Shown piece by piece: positions 1-7,735 of a stretch of DNA of 47,414 nucleotides. The position numbers and the translations under genes were made by a program. Position 1 is the stretch's first letter. The number at the start of each line of letters is the position of its first letter. The notes beneath the pieces were generated by a model. The model worked only from the letters and a program-made list of their open reading frames with translations. It ran no database searches and was not told where the DNA came from. The stretch spans positions 1-47,414 of the forward strand of contig JACVQK010000007.1 in NCBI GenBank assembly GCA_015661155.1, in the 5' to 3' direction. The DNA is from Dehalococcoidia bacterium (GTDB taxonomy: Bacteria > Chloroflexota > Dehalococcoidia > Lucifugimonadales > UBA2985).

Positions 1-28
1 TAGTTCCGAGCACTATGACAACCTTCAT
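1..28 (-). CDS. Start of a leftward gene, possibly UDP-N-acetylglucosamine 2-epimerase (partial)
   Basis: Only nine codons lie inside the window, reading MKVVIVLGT and running off the left edge. They follow an AAAGGAG ribosome binding site seven bases before the ATG, so a real leftward gene start is likely. The peptide resembles the N-terminus of non-hydrolysing UDP-GlcNAc 2-epimerases (WecB/MnaA), which usually begin MKx(3-4)GTRPE and make UDP-ManNAc for cell-surface polysaccharides. That identification rests on nine residues and is weak; any Rossmann-like protein could begin this way. The 240 bases to the right hold a palindrome and promoter elements that may matter to its control. Confidence 0.45.
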
Positions 29-130
29 ATCGTGTCTCCTTTTGCTACCAGCCTATTTTGTGTCTAAAGTCTATCACCACCATGAAGCAAACAGAACCCG
101 AGAAGGTTACAACTTGACATGTTATGAAAA

Positions 131-166
131 TTCATGTACGCTGGATCGCGATCCAGCGTACATGAA
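131..166. repeat. Perfect 36-bp palindrome (candidate operator or cruciform)
   Basis: Bases 131-148 are the exact reverse complement of 149-166, with no spacer. A TTGACA hexamer lies upstream at 114-119. Its best-spaced -10 candidate, TACGCT at 137-142, is buried inside the left arm. A second TTGACA begins five bases after the right arm at 171. The position suggests a dimeric regulator site controlling the rightward promoter at 171-199, the leftward gene at the window edge, or both. No regulator family could be assigned from the sequence. Confidence 0.7.
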
Positions 167-170
167 CCTC

Positions 171-199
171 TTGACATCTCGTAAATAGACGGATATCAT
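171..199 (+). promoter_or_regulatory. Strong sigma-70-type promoter upstream of a short terminated transcript
   Basis: TTGACA at 171-176, a 17-base spacer and TATCAT at 194-199 make a near-consensus promoter pointing right. No rightward coding gene lies within the next 1.2 kb. An intrinsic terminator follows about 70 bases downstream, so this promoter appears to serve a very short RNA. Confidence 0.55.
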
Positions 200-205
200 A
201 GTACT

Positions 206-274
206 TAAGTGGGCTTGGTTTTAACCTGGTCGGCGTGTGGGGCCGTGTCGAAAGACAGGCCCCACAAGCTTTTT
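206..274 (+). ncRNA. Candidate ~70-nt small RNA with its own promoter and terminator
   Basis: The predicted transcript would start near 206, behind the promoter at 171-199, and end at the T-tract of the terminator at 236-274. It contains no start codon with a ribosome binding site and no recognised RNA family. It could instead be the tail of a transcript from outside the window, but the left edge is occupied by a gene reading the other way. Its last bases touch the 3' end of the leftward DUF3800 gene, so an antisense effect on that messenger is possible. The call is inference from the promoter-terminator pair. Confidence 0.3.
236..274 (+). terminator. Intrinsic terminator with GAAA tetraloop
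   Basis: Nine bases at 236-244 pair perfectly with 258-266. The stem continues, after one bulged G, as 246-249 with 254-257, closing a GAAA loop. A run of five T follows at 270-274. The T-tract exists only for rightward transcription; the opposite strand has no U-run after the hairpin. Confidence 0.75.
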
Positions 275-1322
275 ATGCTCCCCAAATCCCATCGTATCGC
301 TCGTCCCAAGGCACAATTTTGAGGCCCAAAATCGAATGGGCTGTTTCCTGTCCTTGACAAAGTTTGGTTCTAAAGACAGACCATCGATCTGGCGTAGTTA
401 GGGGGTTTAGCACTTTTTCACCACAAGGTCTGGCAAGCAGGTCGGTCAGTTGAAGCCCTGTAATATTGTCCTTTTTAATCTTGAAATCTATGCCGGGAGC
501 CAAGGCTTGCCTGAACCATGAGGCAGATATGTATGTGGTTCCTTCAAGAAATAGCCTTGTAAACTCACTTTGTAGGCGAGCGTCTTCAAGAAGCCCTCTA
601 GCCTCAGCTACGACATGAGCACGAGCTCCCCCGAATTGCTGCTCAAGCACCATCACGAGGCGTTCCATAAGGAAGTCCAAGGTCATGAGATAGGGATGTG
701 TGGGCAAACTGTTGTCCAAGGGTTGCAAGCCGACATCGGCAATATATGCTGGGCGATTCATCACACAGACAATTCCCATGAAATCAAGCTCAGATAATAT
801 CTGGCTCAATGATTCTCGTGCCTGGGATTGTCGTAACTTGTTACCTTGAAACCAAAAGGAACCTTTCCCTTTTCGCACATCGGGTTCGTGTACGAGTTTA
901 CTTGCTGCTCCCAACTTTTCAGTTTTCCACTGCCTCCACTGCTCGTCAATCCTCTGGGAATCATCATCACGGATAATTACGGCGCTAAGAACAAAGGCAC
1001 CGAACTCATCCCTACTACTAAGCGAATACTGTCCACATTCATCCAGAAATACTGTGCAGGTATTCGTCATATCGGTGCTCTTTGTGGGGCGACGCCTGGG
1101 AACAATCCGACCTCCCGAACGAGCATGTAAAGCCCATAATTGGGACTCAGCTTCTTTCAATGCATCCTCTAACGCACCAGGTATTTCATGAAACGGTTGC
1201 AACTGCTGCGCCTGCCGCAGTAGAGCCACGTATCTTTCCTGGCGATCCAGATGTTGGGCAGCCACACGAACGTCTCTGCTATTGGTGAGGTCATCAGACA
1301 TAGATGATTGCTTCGAAGCCAT
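273..1322 (-). CDS. DUF3800 domain protein
   Basis: About 349 residues from the ATG at 1322; an open frame extends upstream to 1421 but looks non-conserved, and neither start has a clear ribosome binding site. The core matches DUF3800, a family with an RNase H-like fold found in phages, mobile elements and defence neighbourhoods. The visible signs are an acidic strand reading VFLDECGQYSL about 84 residues in, matching the family's Y/F-x-DExG motif, and a C-terminal segment reading GLQLTDLLARPCGEK, matching the usual LQLADLxA helix. Conserved acidic residues suggest metal-dependent nuclease activity, but no substrate is known. Base composition is visibly less GC-rich than the neighbours, which fits transfer. 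It stands alone between a candidate small RNA and the rightward udg gene. Confidence 0.7.
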   Translation of the reverse strand: MASKQSSMSDDLTNSRDVRVAAQHLDRQERYVALLRQAQQLQPFHEIPGALEDALKEAESQLWALHARSGGRIVPRRRPTKSTDMTNTCTVFLDECGQYSLSSRDEFGAFVLSAVIIRDDDSQRIDEQWRQWKTEKLGAASKLVHEPDVRKGKGSFWFQGNKLRQSQARESLSQILSELDFMGIVCVMNRPAYIADVGLQPLDNSLPTHPYLMTLDFLMERLVMVLEQQFGGARAHVVAEARGLLEDARLQSEFTRLFLEGTTYISASWFRQALAPGIDFKIKKDNITGLQLTDLLARPCGEKVLNPLTTPDRWSVFRTKLCQGQETAHSILGLKIVPWDERYDGIWGA

Positions 1323-1442
1323 GTCAGCATAATACCACATGGAAGAACATACGAATGATGTGACATAATGACAGCCCCCTAAATATGAATAAGGCTCCAA
1401 TTGACGCTCTTGTATCCCCATGCTATCATGCAGCCAGATGTT

Positions 1443-2063
1443 ATGTCGCCAGGGTCGCTGGTAAAGGGGATGGACAGCTTAGCGCAGGTAGACCGGGAGG
1501 TTTCGGTATGCACCGACTGCTCCCTCTTCCAGAATCGGAGCAGGGCGGTTCCAGGGGAGGGACCCGAGAAGGCGGAGGTCATGCTCATCGGGGAGGCTCC
1601 GGGGCTCAACGAGGACAAGCAGGGGCGTCCCTTCGTGGGGGCTGCCGGCCACTTCCTGGAGGGGCTTCTGGCCTCGATTGGGCTTCGCCGTGAGGACGTC
1701 TACATCACCAACACGGTGAAGTGCCGACCCCTCAACAACCGCGATCCCCTGCCGGGGGAGATGGCCGCCTGCCGCAAATACCTCGACCGGCAGATAGAGT
1801 TGATCTCTCCCAGGGTGATAGTAACCCTGGGGCGTCACTCCATGGTCGCCTTCCTGCCCAAGGAGACCATCACCAAAGCCCATGGCAGGGCCAGAAGTGT
1901 AAACGGGGTGACCCTTTTCCCCATGTTTCATCCGGCCGCGGCCCTGCACCAACAGAGCCTTCGTAAAGTCATCGAAGAGGACATCAAAAAGCTGCCCGCT
2001 CTTCTCCAGGAGCTCTCCCCCTCTCGAAAGGAAGGAGCGGGAGAGCAGCTTAGCATGTTCTAG
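1443..2063 (+). CDS. Uracil-DNA glycosylase, family 4 (Fe-S)
   Basis: This enzyme removes uracil from DNA to start base-excision repair. From the ATG at 1443 it is 206 residues. The four Fe-S cysteines are near residues 23 and 26 (VCTDC), 94 (KCRP) and 110 (AACRKYL), the family 4 spacing. The active-site motif GEAPG is near residues 50-54, and the second catalytic motif, HPAA, is near the C-terminus. The start is uncertain: TTG 1401, ATG 1428, ATG 1443 and ATG 1470 are in frame, and family members usually begin about 12 residues before the first cysteine, which favours 1443 or 1470. The stop is followed nine bases later by rnj, so the two are probably co-transcribed. The 5' part overlaps the longest open frame of the leftward DUF3800 gene. 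Confidence 0.9.
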   Translation: MSPGSLVKGMDSLAQVDREVSVCTDCSLFQNRSRAVPGEGPEKAEVMLIGEAPGLNEDKQGRPFVGAAGHFLEGLLASIGLRREDVYITNTVKCRPLNNRDPLPGEMAACRKYLDRQIELISPRVIVTLGRHSMVAFLPKETITKAHGRARSVNGVTLFPMFHPAAALHQQSLRKVIEEDIKKLPALLQELSPSRKEGAGEQLSMF

Positions 2064-2072
2064 AGGTTCTCT

Positions 2073-3728
2073 ATGGCACGATCTTTGAGAGTCATACCCC
2101 TGGGCGGCCTTGGCGAGATAGGCAAGAACATGATGGCCCTGGAGTGCGATGGCGACATAATCGTCATCGATGCCGGGGTCCTCTTCCCTGAGGAGGATAT
2201 GCTGGGGGTGGACCTGGTCATCCCCGACATCGCCTACCTCATGGAGCACCGGGACCGGGTCAGGGGCATCCTGATCACCCACGGCCACGAGGACCACACG
2301 GGGGCCTTGCCCTACGTCCTGCGGGAGCTGAAGGTGCCGGTGTATGCGCCCCGGCTGGCCAAGGGCCTCATAGAGGTGAAGCTACGGGAGCACCACACCC
2401 TTCGCGGGGCCAGGCTGGAAGAGGCGGAGCCAGGGAAGCCCATAAAGCTGGGGTGCTTTCGGGTGGAGTTCTTCCGGGTGTGCCACAGCATCCCCGATGC
2501 CATGGGCCTGGCCATCCGGACCCCTCTGGGCCTGGTGGTTCACACCGGTGATTTCAAGATAGACCACACCCCCGTGGATGGGAAGCCCACGGACTTCGTA
2601 CATCTGGCCGAGCTGGTGCGGGAAGGGGTTTTCCTCCTGCTTTCCGACTCCACCTACGCGGAGCTCCCTGGCTATACACCCTCGGAAACGGTGGTGGGGG
2701 AAGCCCTGGAGCGGGTTATAGCCGCGGCTCCAGGCCGGGTCATGGTGGCCACCTTCGCCTCTCTGATATCCCGGGTGCAGCAGGTGCTGGATGCCGCGCA
2801 GAGGCATGGACGGAGGGTGGCCTTTGTCGGACGCAGCATGGTGAACAACGTGGACATGGCCCTGAAGATGGGCTACCTCTCTGCTGCCCCCGATCTCATT
2901 ACGACCCTCAAGGAGATAAAGAGGCTGCCCCCGGAGAGGGTGGTCATCGTAACCACCGGTAGCCAGGGAGAGCCCACCTCGGCCCTGGTGCGCATCTCCA
3001 GCGGCGACCACCGGGACGTTCAGATCATGCCCGGGGACACGGTGGTGATCTCGGCTACCCCCATTCCGGGCAACGAGAGGGTGGTGAGCAAGACCATAGA
3101 TAACCTCTTCCGCCAGGGAGCCCGGGTGCTCTACGACAAGGTGGCCCTGGTCCACGTCCACGGCCACGCCAGCCAGGAAGAGCTGAAGCTGATGATCAGC
3201 CTCACCAAGCCAAAGTACTTCGTCCCGGTGCACGGACAGCACCGGCATCTGAAGGCCCACGCGGAGCTGGCCCAGGCCCTGGGCGTGCCGCCATCTAACA
3301 CCTTTGTCCTGGAGGATGGCGATGTCCTGGAGCTTGTACCCCAGGGGGGTAAGGTGGTAGACCGGGTGCAGGCGGGCCCGGTATATGTGGACGGCCTGCG
3401 GGTATGGGACATGAAAAACGAGGTCCTGCGCGACAGGCGGCTCCTGGCCAGGGACGGATTTGTGGTGGTGATCATCACCCAGGACAAGAGGACGGGACGG
3501 GTGATCAAGCCCCCGGAGGTGGTCTCCAGCGGCTTTGTGAGCACCCAGGAGCAGAGTGAGATCATGAATGAGGCGGTCCAGGCAGTGATGGAGGCCCTGA
3601 ACCACGGCAGTGAGCAGCTCCTGGAACGGGGCTTCCTCACCAACAAGGTGAAGGACGCCGTGGAGAAGTCCCTCTACCAGCGGACCGGTCGTCGTCCCAT
3701 GGTCATCCCCGAGGTCCTGGAGGTATAA
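2073..3728 (+). CDS. rnj: Ribonuclease J
   Basis: A 551-residue metallo-beta-lactamase/beta-CASP ribonuclease with 5'-3' exonuclease and endonuclease activity, acting in mRNA decay and RNA maturation. The zinc-binding motif HGHEDH has its ligands at residues 70, 72, 74 and 75. Further conserved parts are HTGDFKID, the TGSQGEP motif of the beta-CASP domain and VHVHGHASQEELK before the C-terminal domain. The length is typical for RNase J (about 550). The ATG has an AGAGG site six bases upstream. It lies between udg and ftsK with gaps of 9 and 12 bases, forming one likely operon. In many bacteria lacking RNase E this protein is the main decay nuclease. Confidence 0.95.
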   Translation: MARSLRVIPLGGLGEIGKNMMALECDGDIIVIDAGVLFPEEDMLGVDLVIPDIAYLMEHRDRVRGILITHGHEDHTGALPYVLRELKVPVYAPRLAKGLIEVKLREHHTLRGARLEEAEPGKPIKLGCFRVEFFRVCHSIPDAMGLAIRTPLGLVVHTGDFKIDHTPVDGKPTDFVHLAELVREGVFLLLSDSTYAELPGYTPSETVVGEALERVIAAAPGRVMVATFASLISRVQQVLDAAQRHGRRVAFVGRSMVNNVDMALKMGYLSAAPDLITTLKEIKRLPPERVVIVTTGSQGEPTSALVRISSGDHRDVQIMPGDTVVISATPIPGNERVVSKTIDNLFRQGARVLYDKVALVHVHGHASQEELKLMISLTKPKYFVPVHGQHRHLKAHAELAQALGVPPSNTFVLEDGDVLELVPQGGKVVDRVQAGPVYVDGLRVWDMKNEVLRDRRLLARDGFVVVIITQDKRTGRVIKPPEVVSSGFVSTQEQSEIMNEAVQAVMEALNHGSEQLLERGFLTNKVKDAVEKSLYQRTGRRPMVIPEVLEV

Positions 3729-3740
3729 GGAGGGGAGACG

Positions 3741-6059
3741 ATGTCGCTGCTCGCGATGCTCTGGTATCGACGAAAGCCCCTCCTCTGGGCTTTCATGATC
3801 CTGGTGGCCCTGGTAGTGGTTCTGGCGAGGCTTTCTGAGATTGTCGGGGGCGTCCTCCAGACCAGAGACCTCCTGGTCCGCAGCCTGGCCTTCGGACTCC
3901 TGCCTCCCACCTTGTGGGCCCTGGCCCTGGCGCTGGCGGTGTGGAAGAGGCGCTCTCTTCTCAGGTGGCAGCTCTGGAACCTGTGGCTTGCCGCCTTGCT
4001 GGGGTGCATGGTGGTGTGGGGTGTTTTGGCCTATTTTTCAGACTACACCGGCATCCTGGGCGAGTTCACCCTGGGAGGATGGGTAGGGAAGGGAGTGAAG
4101 GGCTCCTCGGATGTGCTGGGCGTCTTCAGACTGGCGGGTATGGCGCTCATTGTGGCTGCCACGGTCTTCCCTGGCCGGTCTCTACGGCTCATGAAATGGG
4201 TTCTTCCCCGGGTTGGCCGCAGGGTCGGCCGCTTGGGGAAGGCCGTGGCCAGGCTTCTCATCAGGAGGTTTGAGGGGCTCTTGGCCAGGTGGAGAGAAGC
4301 CCACCCTCGGTCTCGCATCACGGTGCAGAGAGCTCCTGCGCCAACGGTGAGGGGCCGTCCCCTGGACATGGGGCTACAGGTGCAGGAGCCCCAGACACCA
4401 GAGCAGATAGAAGAAGCAGGGGTCGTCGAGAGCGGGGTGTCGTCCCAGGAAAAAGCGCCTCCGCGGCCGTCCGTGCCCGCGACGGCAGCCAAGTCACCGA
4501 CGGAATCGGAGAGGGAAGCTACCAATGAGACCAGGGGGGGGTGGGCTTTGCCCGCTCTCTCCCTTCTGTCAGATGCTCATAGGGGGGGCCATGAGCCGGG
4601 CATAGACCAGGAGAAGACGGCTCGCCTCATCGAGAGAACCCTGGGAGAGTACGGCATCGAGGTGAAGGTGGCTGAGATAAAGCCCGGCCCCGCGGTAACC
4701 ATGTTCGGACTGGTGCCTGGCTGGATAAGGCGGTCCCGGGAGGTAAGGGAGAAGAACGCGGAGGGCAACCCCGTGGTAGACGCCATGGGAAGGCCCGTGG
4801 TGCGCGAGGTTGAGGACAAGACCCGGGTCAAGGTGGGCAGCATCGTTGCCAGGGAGAAGGACCTGGCCCTGGCCCTGGCCGCTCCCAGCCTGCGCATCGA
4901 GGCCCCTATCCCCGGGCTCTCCCTGGTGGGAATCGAGGTGCCCAACACCAAGCCATCCATTGTCACCCTGCGCTCCGTCATGGAGAGCGAGGCTTTTCAG
5001 TCCCTCCATTCCAAGTCCAAGCTGGCCCTGGCCCTGGGAAGGGGCAGTGGAGGAGAGGTGGCGATAGCCGACCTGGCCCGAATGCCCCACCTCCTGATCG
5101 CCGGATCCACGGGCAGCGGGAAGAGCGTGTGCATCAACTCCGTCATCGTCTCCATCCTCATGCACAACACTCCCCGGGAGACCCGGCTGCTTCTCATAGA
5201 CCCCAAGCGAGTGGAGCTCACCCCCTACAACGCCATCCCTCACCTCCTGATTCCCGTGGTGGTGGAGGTGGAGATAGCCGTGCAGGCTCTCAAGGGGCTG
5301 ATTGAGGAGATGCAGGATCGGTACAAGCGAATGGAGAAGGCAGAGGTGCGCAATATCGAGGGGTACAACCGGAGTCTCCCCATCGAGCAGAGGATGCCCC
5401 TGATAGTGGTGTGTGTGGACGAGCTGGCAGACCTGATGATGTCCGCTCCCTATGACATAGAGCACTCCATCATAAAGCTGGCCCAGCTGGGAAGGGCCAC
5501 CGGCATTCACCTGGTGGTGGCCACCCAGCGGCCCTCGGTGGACGTGGTAACGGGACTCATAAAAGCCAACTTCCCCAGCCGCATCAGCTTTGCCGTCGCC
5601 TCTCAGGTGGACTCCCGCACCATCCTCGACTCCGTGGGGGCGGAGAAGCTCCTGGGTCGGGGGGACATGCTGTTTCAACCCCAGGATGCCCCCAAGCCCC
5701 GGCGGATTCAGGGGGCCTTTGTCTCCGACAGGGAGATAGGTGACCTGGTGAAATACTGGCGGCGTCAGCAGGGGCCGCTCCCTCCGGAGATACGCCTCCT
5801 GGAGGAGGAAGAGGCCCAGCGAAAGGAGCTGGGAGATGGAGGGTCGGGAGACGAGCTTCTGAAGAAGGCGTACGACCTGGCAACCAACTACAATCGCGTG
5901 TCCGCCTCTCTTCTTCAGAGGAGGCTCCGCATCGGGTACTCCCGGGCAGCCCATCTGATGGACCTCCTGGAGGATGCGGGGGTGATAGCGCCCGGAGACC
6001 CTGGAAAGTCCAGGGAGGTCCTGGTGGCCAGTGACAAGAAGCGGAAGCAGGAAGAGTAG
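3741..6059 (+). CDS. ftsK: DNA translocase FtsK/SpoIIIE
   Basis: A 772-residue membrane-anchored DNA pump that moves chromosome termini through the closing septum. Four hydrophobic segments lie near residues 13-38, 49-69, 77-98 and 125-145. A charged linker with proline-rich parts follows to about residue 270, then the alpha/beta motor. Walker A is GSTGSGKS near 454-461 and Walker B is the VVCVDELADLM stretch near 555. The last ~65 residues form the winged-helix gamma domain that reads KOPS sites (YNRVSASLLQRRLRIGYSRA). AAGGAGG precedes the ATG. The rnj-ftsK order is seen in Gram-positive bacteria, where spoIIIE follows an rnj-like gene. No T-rich terminator follows; a repeat unit fills the next interval. 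Confidence 0.95.
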   Translation: MSLLAMLWYRRKPLLWAFMILVALVVVLARLSEIVGGVLQTRDLLVRSLAFGLLPPTLWALALALAVWKRRSLLRWQLWNLWLAALLGCMVVWGVLAYFSDYTGILGEFTLGGWVGKGVKGSSDVLGVFRLAGMALIVAATVFPGRSLRLMKWVLPRVGRRVGRLGKAVARLLIRRFEGLLARWREAHPRSRITVQRAPAPTVRGRPLDMGLQVQEPQTPEQIEEAGVVESGVSSQEKAPPRPSVPATAAKSPTESEREATNETRGGWALPALSLLSDAHRGGHEPGIDQEKTARLIERTLGEYGIEVKVAEIKPGPAVTMFGLVPGWIRRSREVREKNAEGNPVVDAMGRPVVREVEDKTRVKVGSIVAREKDLALALAAPSLRIEAPIPGLSLVGIEVPNTKPSIVTLRSVMESEAFQSLHSKSKLALALGRGSGGEVAIADLARMPHLLIAGSTGSGKSVCINSVIVSILMHNTPRETRLLLIDPKRVELTPYNAIPHLLIPVVVEVEIAVQALKGLIEEMQDRYKRMEKAEVRNIEGYNRSLPIEQRMPLIVVCVDELADLMMSAPYDIEHSIIKLAQLGRATGIHLVVATQRPSVDVVTGLIKANFPSRISFAVASQVDSRTILDSVGAEKLLGRGDMLFQPQDAPKPRRIQGAFVSDREIGDLVKYWRRQQGPLPPEIRLLEEEEAQRKELGDGGSGDELLKKAYDLATNYNRVSASLLQRRLRIGYSRAAHLMDLLEDAGVIAPGDPGKSREVLVASDKKRKQEE

Positions 6060-6075
6060 GGGGCTACGGGAAAAT

Positions 6076-6178
6076 GGGGAGTGCAGAGGGGGCTTGGCCC
6101 AGACCCACACCTCACAGACCCTGAATTCGGCTTGCCTATGAATGCCTCTGAGGAATGTGGGTGCAGGGCTCGCCCTGC
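6076..6178 (+). repeat. Intergenic hairpin repeat, module B copy
   Basis: This copy runs from the GGGGAGTGCAGAGGGGGC edge to the palindromic GCAGGGCTCGCCCTGC end. In between are the conserved CACAGACCCTGAATTCGGC and ATGAATGCCTCTGAG blocks that recur near 7.6, 35.8 and 41.8 kb. It fills the space between the converging ftsK and mrp genes, and its last base is the first base of the mrp stop codon. The terminal hairpin may help end transcripts from both sides. Confidence 0.8.
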
Positions 6179-6993
6179 TAGCTGGAGGCTTCGGTGGCTG
6201 ACAGCGCTGGCTCCAGGGCCAGGGCAATGACCTCGTACTCCGCAGCGACGGCAGGGCTCACCAGCACCGATGGCTTGGAGGTATCCCTGTAGTCGGGGCG
6301 CATCTCCAGGCGTCCCAGGAAGGGTAGGCCCATCTCCTGGGCCAGCTCCTCGCCGGCGCCCGTGCCGAACATCTCCCCGCTGAAGTTCTCCACCACGCCC
6401 AGCACCTTGACGTTCATCTTGCGTATCATGTTGATGGACCTCTTGGAGTCCAGCTTGGACAGCGCCTGGGGGGTGGTGACAACCACAAAGCCGTCCATAT
6501 TGAGCATCTGCATTACCGTCAGGGGGGCGTCGGAGGTGCCCGGAGGAAGGTCTACCACCAGGCAGTCCAGGTCACCCCAGGCGGTGGTCTCGAGGAACTG
6601 GTTGATGGCGTTGTGGATCATGGGGCCGCGCCAGATGATGGCCTCTTCCTGGTTCTCCTGGAAGAAGGCCATGGAGAGGATTCTCACGCCGTGCTTCTCC
6701 GGAGGGACGATGAGCCCGTCCTGGATCTCCGGCCTGTCGTAGGCCCCCAGGACATTGCTCGCGTTGGGACAGTCCACATCGGTGTCCATCAGCCCCACCC
6801 GGTATCCCTTCCGGGCCAGGGTCACCGCCAGGTTGACAGCGACGGTGGTCTTTCCCACTCCACCCTTGCCGCTGTAGACGCCGATCTTCTTCTTTATGTG
6901 GGAGAGCCTCTCGGTTATTTGACGTTTCTGCTGCCAGCTACGCTTGATGGATTCCAGGCGCGCCTGCTCCTCGGGGGTCTGGGGACGGGTCAT
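6178..6993 (-). CDS. Mrp/NBP35-type Fe-S cluster carrier ATPase lacking the CxxC motif
   Basis: A 271-residue P-loop NTPase of the MinD/Mrp group. The deviant Walker A SGKGGVGKTT is at residues 41-50, followed by DTDVDCPN and LVVDLPPGTSDAPLTVMQ, the Mrp signature. Family members load Fe-S clusters onto apoproteins through a C-terminal CxxC following a GVxEN(M/F)S stretch. Here GVVENFSGEMFGTGAGEEL keeps the stretch but has no cysteine pair, so cluster binding in the usual place looks lost. The N-terminal MIP18-like domain found in many Mrp proteins is absent and is instead encoded next door by 7071-7385. An AGGAG lies about 11 bases before the ATG. Confidence 0.88.
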   Translation of the reverse strand: MTRPQTPEEQARLESIKRSWQQKRQITERLSHIKKKIGVYSGKGGVGKTTVAVNLAVTLARKGYRVGLMDTDVDCPNASNVLGAYDRPEIQDGLIVPPEKHGVRILSMAFFQENQEEAIIWRGPMIHNAINQFLETTAWGDLDCLVVDLPPGTSDAPLTVMQMLNMDGFVVVTTPQALSKLDSKRSINMIRKMNVKVLGVVENFSGEMFGTGAGEELAQEMGLPFLGRLEMRPDYRDTSKPSVLVSPAVAAEYEVIALALEPALSATEASS

Positions 6994-7070
6994 TTAGGCT
7001 CTACTCCTTCTTCCTTCTTCACCGCGGTGAGGAAGGTCATGGACTGCCTGGGAGAGGGAAAGTCAGGGGT

Positions 7071-7385
7071 TCAGTCCATTCCCAGCAGCTTCTTGCCGTC
7101 TTCGGTGATCATCTCGAAGCTCCAGGGGGGGTCGAACACCATCTCCACCTCAACCTCTTCCACCCCCTCTATCTCGCCGATTCGCCACTCGGCGTTCTGG
7201 GCAATGAAGGCGCCCATGGGGCAGCCTGGGGCGGTGAGGGTCATCTTCACGTACACCTGGCCCTCGTTCACCTGGATATCGTAGACCAGGCCCAGGTCCA
7301 GCACGTTTATCGGTATCTCCGGGTCGTAGACATCCTTCAACACTTCTCTGACATCGTCCACACTGACTGTTTTGCTTACTGCCAT
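7071..7385 (-). CDS. MIP18/DUF59 family Fe-S assembly protein
   Basis: A 104-residue protein of the MIP18 (DUF59, SufT/PaaD-like) family, which acts in maturing Fe-S proteins. The opening motif VYDPEIPINVLDLGLVYDI and the TAPGCPMGAFI loop, with the family's conserved cysteine, are both present. The ATG at 7385 is preceded by GGGAGG six bases away; an in-frame TTG two codons upstream is less likely. The gene reads into the mrp ATPase 77 bases downstream. Together they recreate, as two proteins, the DUF59-Mrp fusion found in many bacteria. Confidence 0.9.
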   Translation of the reverse strand: MAVSKTVSVDDVREVLKDVYDPEIPINVLDLGLVYDIQVNEGQVYVKMTLTAPGCPMGAFIAQNAEWRIGEIEGVEEVEVEMVFDPPWSFEMITEDGKKLLGMD

Positions 7386-7472
7386 GCCCAACCTCCCTTG
7401 AAGCTCCGGCTAGATGTAACGTCCAATTCAATTGTAGCAAGGGGCGAAGGGAGGTGTCAATCTCGTGGCAGT

Positions 7473-7703
7473 TTAGCAGGCTGCGGAAAAACCCTTTCGA
7501 CCATCCCCCTGGCCCCCTTCCTGGCCAGGAAGGGGGAAGAATTTGAATCTGGGGGACACCCCCAGACCCCCGCCAGAGGGGGCTTCGCTTCGCCCCCTCT
7601 GCACTCCCCCACTGGGCTTAGCCCAGACCACACATCTCTCAAACCCTGAATTTGGCTCGCCTATGAATACCTCTGAGAAGTGGGGGTGCAGGGCACGCCC
7701 TGC
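7473..7703 (+). repeat. Intergenic hairpin-train repeat, modules A+B (fullest copy)
   Basis: This copy holds five successive hairpins. They are a perfect 24-bp palindrome at 7513-7536 (CCCCCTTCC...GGAAGGGGG), a TCTGGGGG-aca-CCCCCAGA stem, a GAGGGGGC/GCCCCCTC stem, a GGGCTTAGCCC stem and the closing GCAGGGC/GCCCTGC stem. It starts TTAGCAGGCTGCGGAAAAA, close to the inverted terminal sequence of the copy at 35681-35912. Apart from the Mrp-side leader bases it fills nearly all of the 350-bp interval between the divergent DUF59 and ccmA genes; no other gene is visible there. Confidence 0.85.
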
Positions 7704-7735
7704 ATCATTGCGCTCAAATTCACAGGTGATGTATC

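Noticed and set aside
2382-3605. 407-codon leftward open frame
   Set aside because: It is the antisense of RNase J, has no ribosome binding site and encodes a composition-driven His/Gly-rich peptide. GC-rich codons remove stops on the opposite strand.
4569-6227. 552-codon leftward open frame opposite ftsK
   Set aside because: Antisense shadow of the FtsK motor; no family motif and no start signal.
7473-7703. CRISPR array
   Set aside because: The repeated units are long, hairpin-rich and scattered between genes; no short regular repeats with unique spacers occur.
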